Below, in pieces: positions 36,594 to 44,693 of a stretch of DNA of 64,000 bases. Position 1 is the first letter of the stretch; each line of letters opens with the position of its first letter. A model generated the notes under the pieces. That model did no database searches. It was not told where the DNA came from and saw nothing but the letters and a program-made list of their open reading frames with translations. Both the position numbers and the translations under genes were made by a program. Source of the stretch: Chondromyces crocatus (GTDB taxonomy: Bacteria > Myxococcota_A > Polyangia > Polyangiales > Polyangiaceae); the NCBI RefSeq assembly GCF_001189295.1, contig NZ_CP012159.1, positions 2,804,001-2,868,000 on the forward strand. The letters are read 5' to 3'.

Positions 36594-37304
36594 TCATCCA
36601 GGTGGAGTCGGGGCCCCTTGCATGGCGCGCTGCAGCGCCGCTCGCGCGAGCAAGCGCGTGGAGTCGAGCGTCGGCAGCGGGGAGCGGTCGTCGTCGAGGA
36701 GCAGCGGGATCTCGGTGCAACCGAGGACGGCGGCGTCACAGCCTTCACCCTTCATCCGGCCGATGATCCGCTGGAAGGTGGCGACAGCCTCCGGCGTGAA
36801 GACGCCCTGCACCAGCTCGCCCAGGATGATGCGGTTGATCTCTTCTCGCTCGGCCGCGTCCGGGCGCGTCCAGGAGAGTCCGCGCGCTGCGAATTTTTCC
36901 GGATAAATCTCGCTCTCGACCAGCCAGCGGGTCCCGGTCAGCGCCAGGTGCCGGAACCCGCGCTCGACGGCCCGGGCGGCGACGACCTCGGCGATGTGCA
37001 GCCAGGGCAAGGGCGATTGCGCTTCGATGAAGGGGAGCGCCTGGTGAATGGTGTTGTCCGGGCAAATCAGGAAATCAGCGCCGGTGCGCGCGAGCTTGTT
37101 CGCCGAGGAGAGCATCAGCGCGCCGACGCCTCGCCAGTCGTCGCGGTCGATGCACTGCATGTAGTCGGAGAGCGGATGCGTGTGCAGCGAGACCTCGGGG
37201 TGGCCATGGGGGCCGAGGAACTGCGCGCCTTCCACGCAAAGGGTCCGGTAGCAGAGCGCGGCGCCTTCGGCGGAGCAGGCGACGATGCCGATGTGCTGGG
37301 GCAT
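36594..37304 (-). CDS. Aspartate/glutamate racemase family protein
   Basis: A 236-residue protein with the two Cys motifs of the PLP-independent racemase family: FLICPDNTIHQ near residue 80 and AAVLGCTEIPLLL near residue 195. The N-terminus (HIGIVACSAEGAALCYRTLC) and HPEVSLHTHPLSDYM also match. Members interconvert D- and L-Asp, Glu or hydantoins through a two-Cys mechanism. Both Cys residues are present, so it should be active. D-amino acids made this way feed peptidoglycan or signalling, but the substrate is not evident here. It is on the same strand as the DUF4142 gene, 82 bp upstream of it. Confidence 0.9.
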   Translation of the reverse strand: MPQHIGIVACSAEGAALCYRTLCVEGAQFLGPHGHPEVSLHTHPLSDYMQCIDRDDWRGVGALMLSSANKLARTGADFLICPDNTIHQALPFIEAQSPLPWLHIAEVVAARAVERGFRHLALTGTRWLVESEIYPEKFAARGLSWTRPDAAEREEINRIILGELVQGVFTPEAVATFQRIIGRMKGEGCDAAVLGCTEIPLLLDDDRSPLPTLDSTRLLARAALQRAMQGAPTPPG

Positions 37305-37457
37305 GAGCGGGTTCTAGGACGCGCGGCCTCGTGAGGGGAGAGGAACGAGGGGCTGCCCGAGGCGAACCACCGCGGACCCGGGGACTTCGTACGCCGTGGA
37401 GGGGGGGCCACGCGCCGTGACGCGGACCGAGGACGCTCGTACACTGGCCCTCCGCAC

Positions 37458-37892
37458 ATGACGCTCCCGAGGCAAGGTCGACGTCGGGTCCAGGTCGGTG
37501 ACACCGCGTTCTTCTGGACCATCCGCAAGAAGCCAACCCGCGCACAGGCGCTCGCACTGCGTCCAATGCACCTCGCGGTCCAGGCAATCGCCGAGGGGCC
37601 GACGCGGGTGCTCATCGTCGACCTGGGCGTCACCCGTCCCGACAACGGGATCACCCCTCACGGCACGGGCATCACCCCCGCCCTCGTTCGCCACATGATC
37701 TGGTGTGCCCTCGCCGCCGGCTGGGAGCCACGGGGTGCGGGGCTGCCGTTTGCGTTCGAGTACCGCGTGATCATGGACTCCGTGGGCACCATCGCGAGGA
37801 GCAACGCACCCGAGAAGCGTGATGCGCCACCCGCCAGAGGCGCGAGGACGGCAGGCAACGGCCCACGCGGTCGGACGCGTCCGCGCGTGTGA
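37458..37892 (+). CDS. Hypothetical protein
   Basis: A 144-residue protein. The first 110 residues look structured: VQVGDTAFFWTIRKKPTRAQALALRPMHLAVQAIAEGPTRVLIVDLGVTRP, then ITPALVRHMIWCALAAGWEPRGAGLPFAFEY. The last 30 residues are Arg/Ala-rich and likely disordered. The FFWTIRKKPT and CALAAGWEP pieces are reminiscent of small conserved proteins of myxobacteria, but I cannot name a family. It overlaps nothing and points toward the DUF2169 operon, with which it converges 3 bp apart. Confidence 0.65.
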   Translation: MTLPRQGRRRVQVGDTAFFWTIRKKPTRAQALALRPMHLAVQAIAEGPTRVLIVDLGVTRPDNGITPHGTGITPALVRHMIWCALAAGWEPRGAGLPFAFEYRVIMDSVGTIARSNAPEKRDAPPARGARTAGNGPRGRTRPRV

Positions 37893-37895
37893 GGG

Positions 37896-39059
37896 TCACC
37901 ATTCCACGAGAAGAGGCATCCGCGTCAGCTCTTCCGGGTAGTACGGACGCCGGGCTGGCGCGCTGCCCCGCCAGACGACGCTCAGCAAGGACCGGTCCGG
38001 CTCGATGAGGATCGATTGCAAGACCGGGGTGGTCTCGTTCAGTCGGCCCTCGCGGCCGTCGGTGCAGATGCGGCGTGGTCTGCCCGGAAGGTGGATGGAC
38101 CACTCCGGCTTCGTGGGATGCACGTGGGTCAAGGTGATGATCTCTTTCCCGGAGAGGGATGGGAGCTGAAGGTCGAGTGGCGCCCCGTTCTGCACGCGGA
38201 GCAGGTGCTCGTACGCGAGGGCCATGGGGTGAGGGGCGTCGAGGACCTCTTGCGGCATGTCGCCACGCACGACCTCGGGGATGGGAGCGTCGACGCGCTC
38301 GTGGATCTGGCGGATGCCGCCGAAGGCGGCGCGAGGGAACCAGCCCCAGTGGACCCAGCCGAAGGCCTGAGGGATCGGCATGTAGATCCATCGCTCGGGT
38401 GAGCCGACCACCAGCCGCTCCGGGGTGAGCGGGTCCCGGGGGTCTTCGAGGTTGGGTAGCGCGCACCGCTCGAGGGCGTTCTTCGTCGCCTCGACGACGT
38501 AGCCCTTGCCACAGGGATTCCGGGGGTAGAGGTAGGGGCTCTGGTTCTCCGCGCGGAGATGCGTGCCGACCAGGTAGGGGGCGAGGGGAGCATGGGGGTT
38601 GCCCTGCCGGGCCTCCGTGGCGTGATCGCGACCGCCATAGGCGTGAACGAACGAGAGCGGCATCCGGTCGAAGGGCTCCGGGGGCGAGATGATGACCTTC
38701 TTCGTGGCATCGAGGGCGCATCGGCGGTTCCCGACGACCATGATCGATTTGACGTGCGCGCCGATTCGCACGGACGCCACGAGGCTTTGCGCTGCGCCTC
38801 GTGCGTACGCATGCCCGTGGACGATCACGTCGGTCCGCGGCTTGAGGGGGATCAGGTCGGCGTCGTGCAGCAGAAGGTTCGGGTCCTGCTCGCTCGTGAC
38901 GAGGTCGCGGGTGAGCGGGAGCTGTTCCTCCGCCACGACGGCGACGCCCGCGTCGTCGATGCGGTACGTCCGCTTGGCGACCACGGACAGGACGTAGCGC
39001 TGGTCGTCCTGGGCCGAGAGCTGGGCCACGCAAGCGTCAGGGGCAGTGATCGGCGGCAT
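37896..39059 (-). CDS. DUF2169 domain protein (downstream copy)
   Basis: A 387-residue protein with the DUF2169 pattern: VLSVVAKRTYRIDDAG near the start, LIPLKPRTDVIVHGHAYARG, IMVVGNRRC, and FDRMPLSFVHAYGGRDHATEA. Later WVHWGWFPRAAFGG and ITLTHVHPTKPEWSIHLPGRPRRIC also fit. DUF2169 proteins often sit next to PAAR-type or effector genes of type VI secretion systems and are thought to act as loading adaptors. It is the last gene of a three-gene operon, 23 bp after the middle gene. No PAAR, VgrG or structural type VI gene is in the window. Confidence 0.88.
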   Translation of the reverse strand: MPPITAPDACVAQLSAQDDQRYVLSVVAKRTYRIDDAGVAVVAEEQLPLTRDLVTSEQDPNLLLHDADLIPLKPRTDVIVHGHAYARGAAQSLVASVRIGAHVKSIMVVGNRRCALDATKKVIISPPEPFDRMPLSFVHAYGGRDHATEARQGNPHAPLAPYLVGTHLRAENQSPYLYPRNPCGKGYVVEATKNALERCALPNLEDPRDPLTPERLVVGSPERWIYMPIPQAFGWVHWGWFPRAAFGGIRQIHERVDAPIPEVVRGDMPQEVLDAPHPMALAYEHLLRVQNGAPLDLQLPSLSGKEIITLTHVHPTKPEWSIHLPGRPRRICTDGREGRLNETTPVLQSILIEPDRSLLSVVWRGSAPARRPYYPEELTRMPLLVEW

Positions 39060-39082
39060 GGATCGTCACGCTCCAGGTCGGG

Positions 39083-40006
39083 TCACGAAACGGGTACGGG
39101 GACGGGGACCGGCAGCGGCGTCCAGGGGAACGGAGGAAGGAGCGCGGTGTTGTCGAAGTAGTCGCCCGCGCTGATGTTGTCGTCGACGAAGCCGCCCACG
39201 CCGTCGGCGAAGCTCGAGATCGGGTTTCCGCCACCCGTGAGCCAGTCGTAGGGCGTACCGATGTCTTTGAGTGGAGCGATCTCACCCAGGCCGGGCACAT
39301 CGAGGCCACCCGACGCGCTCGAACCCATCGGCGAGCCGAAGAACCACCCCGCCGTCGCTTCGGTCGCGGCTCGCACGGACGGCGCCTGCTTGCTCAGGAC
39401 GGCTGCGACGACGGCCGTCGGCAGGCCGAGCCTGGGCGGCAAGACGCCGACGAGGCCCGACAGGATCTTCGAGCCCCCGAAGGAGATGAACTTGCCGATT
39501 CCCCAGGTGACGACGCCGGTCAGGAGCATCGAGAGGAGGCCGGCGATGAGGTCGCCCAGCGTCAGGCCCGCCACCACCGTGTTGTCGGCCTGAACGACGC
39601 CGGTGGGCAAGGGGATGGTTCCGCAGTCGAGCTGCGGGTTGACGTTGAGCATGAGCGCCACCGCGATGGGGCCCTTGTCGGTCACGACGCTCGCCACGCC
39701 GAAGTGGCCCTGGGACGAGCTCAGGAGCGTGTAGAGGAGCATCCACACGATGTGATCCAGGGCGGGGAAGGTCACGTGCGGGATGAGGGCGCCGATGTCG
39801 AAGACCTTCGAGATCACGTTGCCGCCAGGTGTCTGGACGGTCGTCGCCTCCTTCGACGAGGCGCCAGTCCAGGGGCCCCAGCGCACGCGCGCGACGACCA
39901 CGTGAGGCGCATAAGGGATCATCGGCGCGAAGATGAGGGCGGGAAACCCCTGGTGGAGGTCCAGCCCGTACATCCAGTGGTTGTTGGCGATGACGCAGCA
40001 GATCAT
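39083..40006 (-). CDS. Unknown protein between two DUF2169 genes, possible cargo or effector
   Basis: A 307-residue protein beginning MICCVIANNHWMYGLDLHQGFPALIFAPMIPYAPHVVVARVRWGPWTG. A second part (IPHVTFPALDHIVWMLLYTLLSSSQGHFGVASVVTDKGPIAVALMLNVNPQLDCG) is followed by a hydrophobic, Gly-rich stretch (LTLGDLIAGLLSMLLTGVVTWGIGKFISFGG), which may insert into membranes. The C-terminus is Gly/Pro-rich and ends PLPVPVPVPVS. I recognise no family. In other DUF2169 loci this position holds PAAR-like or effector proteins, so that is the working guess. The ATG at 40006 is preferred over a TTG at 40012; 20 bp separate it from the upstream gene. Confidence 0.7.
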   Translation of the reverse strand: MICCVIANNHWMYGLDLHQGFPALIFAPMIPYAPHVVVARVRWGPWTGASSKEATTVQTPGGNVISKVFDIGALIPHVTFPALDHIVWMLLYTLLSSSQGHFGVASVVTDKGPIAVALMLNVNPQLDCGTIPLPTGVVQADNTVVAGLTLGDLIAGLLSMLLTGVVTWGIGKFISFGGSKILSGLVGVLPPRLGLPTAVVAAVLSKQAPSVRAATEATAGWFFGSPMGSSASGGLDVPGLGEIAPLKDIGTPYDWLTGGGNPISSFADGVGGFVDDNISAGDYFDNTALLPPFPWTPLPVPVPVPVS

Positions 40007-40026
40007 GTGCAAGCCGCTCGCGGGGG

Positions 40027-40995
40027 TTATCGTGGGGTGGAGAGTTCGACGAGCTCGCAGCGCCGGGCCTGGAGCGGTTGGATGACGTACCGGAAGGGAT
40101 ACCGGTAGGCGATGAACACCCGTCGGGCGTCGACCTCGATGCCCACCTGATCGATGGCGAGGGGCATCTCGTGCGCTTCACTTCCGAAGCGGAGCCGCGC
40201 GGCGAACGCATGGGTGGGCAGCGTGAAGTTCAGGGGGCCGCGTTCCGAGACGCCCGTCACGCTCACCGCCTCACCCGCCGCGATGCCTTGCGCGATCATG
40301 GGCGGGAAGGCGGCGTTGAAGAACCTCGGCGTCACCTTCGGCTTGCCCTCGGGTGTCCTGACGAGGCCATGCTTCGCGCGCAGGGGCGACTCGGGCGGGT
40401 AAGGGACGAGCCCTGCGGGGAGCGGGTGATCGTCCCAGCGGGTCACGAGCTGATCGGGCTCCTCCACGCAGGGCAAGGGCCTGTCGATCGCGTTCGCTTC
40501 CTCGACATGGAAGCCCATCCCTTCCGGGTTCTCCTGGTAGGGGATGTCGAGCTCGTCCCACGTGTCCTTCCCTCCGTAGGCGTACTGCAGGGTCAAAGGC
40601 AGCGACGTGAACGGTCGGGGCGATGTCGGTACCAGCTCGCCCAGGCGGCGATGCCACACGCGCGGGCCGAAGACGCGAACGGTGCGGTGGAAGCTGGCGC
40701 CGATCGTCAGCACGACCGCCATGCTGGTGGCAGGCTTGCTCCCGGGTGGAATGGCGCGCCCGAACAGGAAGACGTCGGCGCCTTCCTTGTAGAAGATGTG
40801 GTCGCCATCCATGACGCCCTGTGGACCCGGCCAGGGGGCGCTGGAAACGATCCAGGGCTGCTCCTCGCTCGGGACGAGACGCTCATTGCGAAGGTCGTAC
40901 GTCACACGGACGAGCAAGGAGGCGGCGATGCGATCTTCGCCGTACAGCATCCTTGCGAGGCCCGCGGGGTAACGGGTGAGGTTCGTGAGTTCCAT
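40027..40995 (-). CDS. DUF2169 domain protein (upstream copy)
   Basis: A 322-residue protein starting MELTNLTRYPAGLARMLYGEDRIAASLLVRVTYDLR. DUF2169 hallmarks are VFLFGRAIPPGSKPATSMAVVLTIG, RTVRVFGPRVW, and FTSLPLTLQYAYGGKDTWDELDIPYQENPEGMGFHV. It is the first gene of the three-gene minus-strand operon (40995 to 37896). It differs from the downstream DUF2169 copy in length and in most positions outside the shared motifs, so the two are probably old paralogues with separate partners. Upstream frame extension to 41121 is low-complexity and not used. Confidence 0.88.
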   Translation of the reverse strand: MELTNLTRYPAGLARMLYGEDRIAASLLVRVTYDLRNERLVPSEEQPWIVSSAPWPGPQGVMDGDHIFYKEGADVFLFGRAIPPGSKPATSMAVVLTIGASFHRTVRVFGPRVWHRRLGELVPTSPRPFTSLPLTLQYAYGGKDTWDELDIPYQENPEGMGFHVEEANAIDRPLPCVEEPDQLVTRWDDHPLPAGLVPYPPESPLRAKHGLVRTPEGKPKVTPRFFNAAFPPMIAQGIAAGEAVSVTGVSERGPLNFTLPTHAFAARLRFGSEAHEMPLAIDQVGIEVDARRVFIAYRYPFRYVIQPLQARRCELVELSTPR

Positions 40996-41440
40996 GGAGG
41001 GACCATGAGGGCGGGGCCGCGCGGGGGCGGCTTCGGCAGCTGGCGCAGCGGGAGAGGAGGGGCGCGCGCTCTGGCGGGGGCATGCTCCGGCGATCGCTCG
41101 GACCGACGCTGCTGGCAGCACGTACAGACGCCATGATCCCGCCCTCCTTCAACGCAAGCACGCCGTCCTTGCGCCGACCTCCCGAAGCTACTGCACACGC
41201 AGGGAACGGTACAAGGGGCGCCACTGCGCTTCGAGGTGCCCATGACGCCATGCCGAGGTCGTACGAGGTCACACCATCCAGTCGATGGACCAACAGGCGT
41301 CTCGCGCTGGAACCAGTCGGATTTCGCGGTCCATCATGGCCGATCACGGACCCACAAAAGAGCAACTCAGCGCTCGGGGTGGGCGCTGAGTCGCAAGTAA
41401 GTCCGTTGTAGGGGGATGGCCGCTCAGGGCCGGGACAGGC
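40996..41440. other. Intergenic region, no gene seen
   Basis: About 445 bp between two minus-strand genes. Short frames here are Arg/Pro-rich without ribosome sites. The only clear feature is the hairpin at 41365-41391. A promoter for the DUF2169 operon should lie at the left side but could not be placed. Confidence 0.5.
41365..41391 (-). terminator. Candidate intrinsic terminator downstream of the glycosyltransferase gene
   Basis: A perfect 9-bp inverted repeat ACTCAGCGC / GCGCTGAGT (41365-41373 with 41383-41391) encloses a 9-nt loop. In the minus-strand direction it is followed by TGCTCTTTTG, a short T-rich run. It lies about 50 bp past the glycosyltransferase stop. Confidence 0.55.
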
Positions 41441-42880
41441 TCACATCTCGGCGAAGCTGGCGAGCTGCGCGCGCTGCCGTGCGGGGACGGGAAGCGGGAG
41501 CGGGGTGGTGCCGGAGTTGAGCGCGCGGGTCATCCAGTTGCCGTTGTGGGGGGTGAGGACGGCCCAGGGGCTGATCCAGGAGAGCGCGAAGGTCGACCAG
41601 AAGCCGTACATCAGCATCCAGGGCGCGACGCCCGGGCCGCGCAGGATGCGGCAGCCGAGGCCAGGGACGATGGCGGTGAGCATCGTGCCGACGAAGAGGG
41701 CGATCATCGTGGCCAGCGGCGAGGTGAAGAGCGCGACCACGAGGCCCGCGGTGCCGAACATGCTGAGCAGGATGGCGAAGGCACCCTGGAGGGCCAGCAG
41801 GCGGAGGCCGAGCATGCCGGTGGGGCGGAGGGGCTGGAAGGCGAAGGTGAGGAGGGCCAGCGACTCGCGGACGTTGCTGCGGCCCCAGCGGAGGAGCATG
41901 CGGCTCAGCGCGCGGTAGTTGCTGGGGACCTTGGTCTCGACGATGGCGTCCACCTGGAACACGACGTTGAAGCCGGCGCGGAGGATCAGGTTGGTGAGCG
42001 CGCGGTCCTCGCCGATGTTGGCGGGGCGGCCCATGAAGGTCTGGTCGCGCCACTCTTCGAGGACGGTGCGCACGAGGTCGGCGCGGTAGGCGGCGGCGGC
42101 GCCCGGGGTGCAGAGCACGGCACCGAGCACGCTCTGGCCAGCGCGGATCAGCTCGAAGGAGTAGGTGAACGAGGCGTCGAGGATGCGGGCGATGGTGCCT
42201 TCCTGGCGCGCCATGACCCGGATGTTGCCGGCGACGGCGCCGACGCAGGGGTCGGCCACGAACGGGGCGACCATGTGCTGCAGGGTGTCTGGGTTCACCT
42301 CGGAGTCGCTGTCGATGGTGACGACGATCTGGCCGCGGGCGCGGGCGAAGCCGGCCGCGAGGGCGTGGCGCTTGCCGCGGTTCTCGGGCTGCCGCACGAT
42401 CTCGATGACCGAGCCCAGCTCACGCTTGGCGCGGAGCATCCAGGCCCAGGTGTCGTCCTGGCTGCCGTCGTCGACGGCGATGATCTGGAGGCGGTCGGCC
42501 GGGTAGTCGCTGCGCGAGAGGCACACGAGGGTGTCGAGCACCTGGCGGCCTTCGTTGAAGGCGGGCACCACCACGGTGAGCATGGGGAGGTGCTTCTCGG
42601 CGGGGAGCGGGACCGGCTGGTAGCGCGCGGCGAGGACGATGCGCCAGATGGTGAACGCGAGCGCCGCCGCGACGAGGCCGATCGCGGAGGCAGAGACGCC
42701 GTCGGCCAGCGAGACGTCGGCCCGGCCGAGCGCGAAGCGCTGCACGGGATACCAGGCGACGAGCGAGACCGCCGCGACCGCGATGGAAGCAGGCACCAGG
42801 GCGCGGAGCGAGCGGTAACGCTGGGATGCGTGGATCTCGAGGTTCGGGGTGCTGCTGGTCGACGTCGATCTCACGTTCAT
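41441..42880 (-). CDS. Family 2 glycosyltransferase, processive polysaccharide synthase-like
   Basis: A 479-residue inner-membrane glycosyltransferase. Two membrane segments (about 30-46 and 65-86) precede a GT2 catalytic domain: LTVVVPAFNEG, AVDDGSQDD (137-143), TIDSDSEVN (DxD near 190), the acceptor-site GEDRALTN near 288, and an RMLLRWGRS variant of the QxxRW motif near 320. A C-terminal block of membrane helices follows. The layout resembles hyaluronan, chitin-oligosaccharide (NodC) and cellulose synthases, which build and export beta-linked polymers from UDP-sugars. The polymer is unknown. AAAGGGA lies before the ATG at 42880. No polysaccharide operon surrounds it. Confidence 0.92.
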   Translation of the reverse strand: MNVRSTSTSSTPNLEIHASQRYRSLRALVPASIAVAAVSLVAWYPVQRFALGRADVSLADGVSASAIGLVAAALAFTIWRIVLAARYQPVPLPAEKHLPMLTVVVPAFNEGRQVLDTLVCLSRSDYPADRLQIIAVDDGSQDDTWAWMLRAKRELGSVIEIVRQPENRGKRHALAAGFARARGQIVVTIDSDSEVNPDTLQHMVAPFVADPCVGAVAGNIRVMARQEGTIARILDASFTYSFELIRAGQSVLGAVLCTPGAAAAYRADLVRTVLEEWRDQTFMGRPANIGEDRALTNLILRAGFNVVFQVDAIVETKVPSNYRALSRMLLRWGRSNVRESLALLTFAFQPLRPTGMLGLRLLALQGAFAILLSMFGTAGLVVALFTSPLATMIALFVGTMLTAIVPGLGCRILRGPGVAPWMLMYGFWSTFALSWISPWAVLTPHNGNWMTRALNSGTTPLPLPVPARQRAQLASFAEM

Positions 42881-43529
42881 CCGTCCCTTTCTTGGCGGCC
42901 TGTGTCGTCTTCGGCGGTCAGAGCCGCTTCGCTCGACGCGAGGCCCGCGTTCGGAGGCGAGGCCGTCGTACAGCGCGGGGCTGCGTCGTCCGGCCTTGGC
43001 CGCGCGGAGGTCTGAGCAATGGCCATGCCCACCTGTTTCCTCCGGGAAATCGCAGGGGTAGGGGCTTCGGGAGGCCCGGATCAGGGAAATCTTCCCTGCC
43101 GGGGGGCCGACGGGCCTCGACGGGCAGGGCAACTTGCCCGCGGGGGCCCGAACCCTCCCGTTCGGAGGGGCCGGGGGGCGGGGAAGGTCAGACTTTCGTG
43201 ACGTTCATCACCACGAGCGACGGAGGAGGTTCGTGGGGAGCGTCCGTGGTCCGCCCGGATCTGCAGGCTGTCCAGACCAAGGCGCAGTCACGGAAGGGCT
43301 TCGAGGGGGAGCGTCTGTCGAGCAGCACTTCGCCGAGCGGTAGAAGTGCCCTGATGGGGGCGTGAAGGGTCGCGCTGCCGCTGGGTGGCGTGGGTGATGC
43401 GCTCGACCAGGGGAAGAACAGTCCGTTCTGAATGGCTGACGTGAGGTCCTGGATGGGGACGAGGAGACGGGGAGTTTTCTCCGTCAGATCATCCTCGGGG
43501 ACGGGCGCCCATGAAGGCGGGCGGGGGAG
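42881..43529. other. Intergenic region with small hairpins, no gene seen
   Basis: About 650 bp upstream of the glycosyltransferase gene and after the end of the lipoprotein gene. It contains a 7-bp perfect hairpin CAGGGAA/TTCCCTG (43082-43098, 3-nt loop) within the likely leader of the glycosyltransferase transcript. Small frames have no ribosome sites. I looked for a c-di-GMP riboswitch fold and could not establish one. Confidence 0.45.
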
Positions 43530-44693
43530 TCAGCGGCGGGGGGCGGAGTAGAGGTCTCTGACGCCGCTCATGTCCTCGGTGGCGAAGTAGAGCGAGCAGA
43601 AATCAGGGGAGAGGGAAGGCGTCCGCACGGGCGCGGTGATGGAGAAGTCGTCGATGGCGATCTCCTTGGCCTCCCCGGTGGGCTCTCCGTTGAGTTCATT
43701 GAGCTGCACGTAAAAGGCGCGCAGCCCCTTGCTGTCTTCATTGCAGGCAGCGGGGTAGTTCGCCTGGAACAGCAGGTACTTGCCGTCCGGCGTGACCCAG
43801 GGAGCGATGTCGGTGTTCTGGACGAGGCTGACGGTGCAGCCTCCCGGCACGATCAGCCTGTCGTCGACCGGGACCGGGACCGTGCTGCCCGCCGTCTGGG
43901 TCACGAACCTGTAGGCGCCAGCTCCGCCGGTGCGGCGCATGAACCAGTACCGGGGTGGGCTCTGGGTGTAAGCGACCGCAAGCGAGAAGGAGTCGTCCGC
44001 AGCCTGGTTCACGCCAGGGAGGTTTGCCCTGGTGTCGCTTCCCGAGGTCGCCATGTAGATCTGCCGCCGGCCGCTGGCCATGCCGGTGAAGAGGATCGGC
44101 TCGGACAGGCCCACGCTCGGGATCGTTGCGCCAGGGGGGAGCTGGATGGGTGCCAGCTCCTGGCCGGTGGTGTTCACGGCGTTCCCCGGGACGAGGACGC
44201 CCTGGTCCCAGCCGCCGTCGTTCCGGAGCGCGGTGATGATGTCGGTTCCCATGCCCCCGACATTGGCGTTGAAGATCAGCTCTTCGATCCCGTCGCCTCG
44301 GAGGCGGGCTCTGGGCGAGATGCGGGAGCCCCCGACGCTCTGGATGCCCATCAGGGAGGGCTCGCCGAAGCGCAGGTCTCCGAGGTCGGCGCACGAGGTG
44401 CACCGCGTGGTGCTGGCGGAGCAGTACTCCCCGGGCTCGCATGCCTGCGGCGCACCGACGGTGCACGGGACGGTCACCCCTCCCTCTCCACCCGTGCCGC
44501 CTCCACCTTCGGCGAAGCCACCGTTTCCACCACCGCCGGTGTTGTTGCCGCCGCCGGTGAGGGTGCTCGTGCTCGTGGAGGTGCTGCCTCCCGTCCCCGG
44601 GCTCGCGGTGAAGGGATCGCCGCAAGCGATGCCCCCGACCGCGAGCAGCGCCACGAGGCCCGTCGCAAAGCTAGGCGTATTCTCGAAGCTCAT
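43530..44693 (-). CDS. Secreted lipoprotein with a beta-propeller-like C-terminal region
   Basis: A 387-residue protein with lipobox ALLAVGGIACGD, then a Ser/Thr/Gly-rich surface spacer (about 25-75). A Cys-rich piece (CTVGAPQACEPGEYCSASTTRCTSCADLGDL) resembles the short Cys modules common in myxobacterial surface lipoproteins. The C-terminal 250 residues hold repeats of the PD40/propeller kind (SEPILFTGMASGRRQIYMATSG; DIAPWVTPDGKYLLFQANYP; RTPSLSPDFCSLYFATEDMSGVRDLYSA). The ATG overlaps the upstream polyferredoxin stop as ATGA, so translation is coupled. It is probably an outer-membrane or surface protein. Confidence 0.84.
   Translation of the reverse strand: MSFENTPSFATGLVALLAVGGIACGDPFTASPGTGGSTSTSTSTLTGGGNNTGGGGNGGFAEGGGGTGGEGGVTVPCTVGAPQACEPGEYCSASTTRCTSCADLGDLRFGEPSLMGIQSVGGSRISPRARLRGDGIEELIFNANVGGMGTDIITALRNDGGWDQGVLVPGNAVNTTGQELAPIQLPPGATIPSVGLSEPILFTGMASGRRQIYMATSGSDTRANLPGVNQAADDSFSLAVAYTQSPPRYWFMRRTGGAGAYRFVTQTAGSTVPVPVDDRLIVPGGCTVSLVQNTDIAPWVTPDGKYLLFQANYPAACNEDSKGLRAFYVQLNELNGEPTGEAKEIAIDDFSITAPVRTPSLSPDFCSLYFATEDMSGVRDLYSAPRR

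Noticed and set aside
41082-41411. 109-residue plus-strand gene between the DUF2169 and glycosyltransferase genes
   Set aside because: No ribosome site, no domain, and it runs through the terminator-like hairpin.
42881-43200. c-di-GMP riboswitch in the glycosyltransferase leader
   Set aside because: Short hairpins and a GGGCAGGGCAA-like piece are present, but I could not assemble the conserved core fold by eye.
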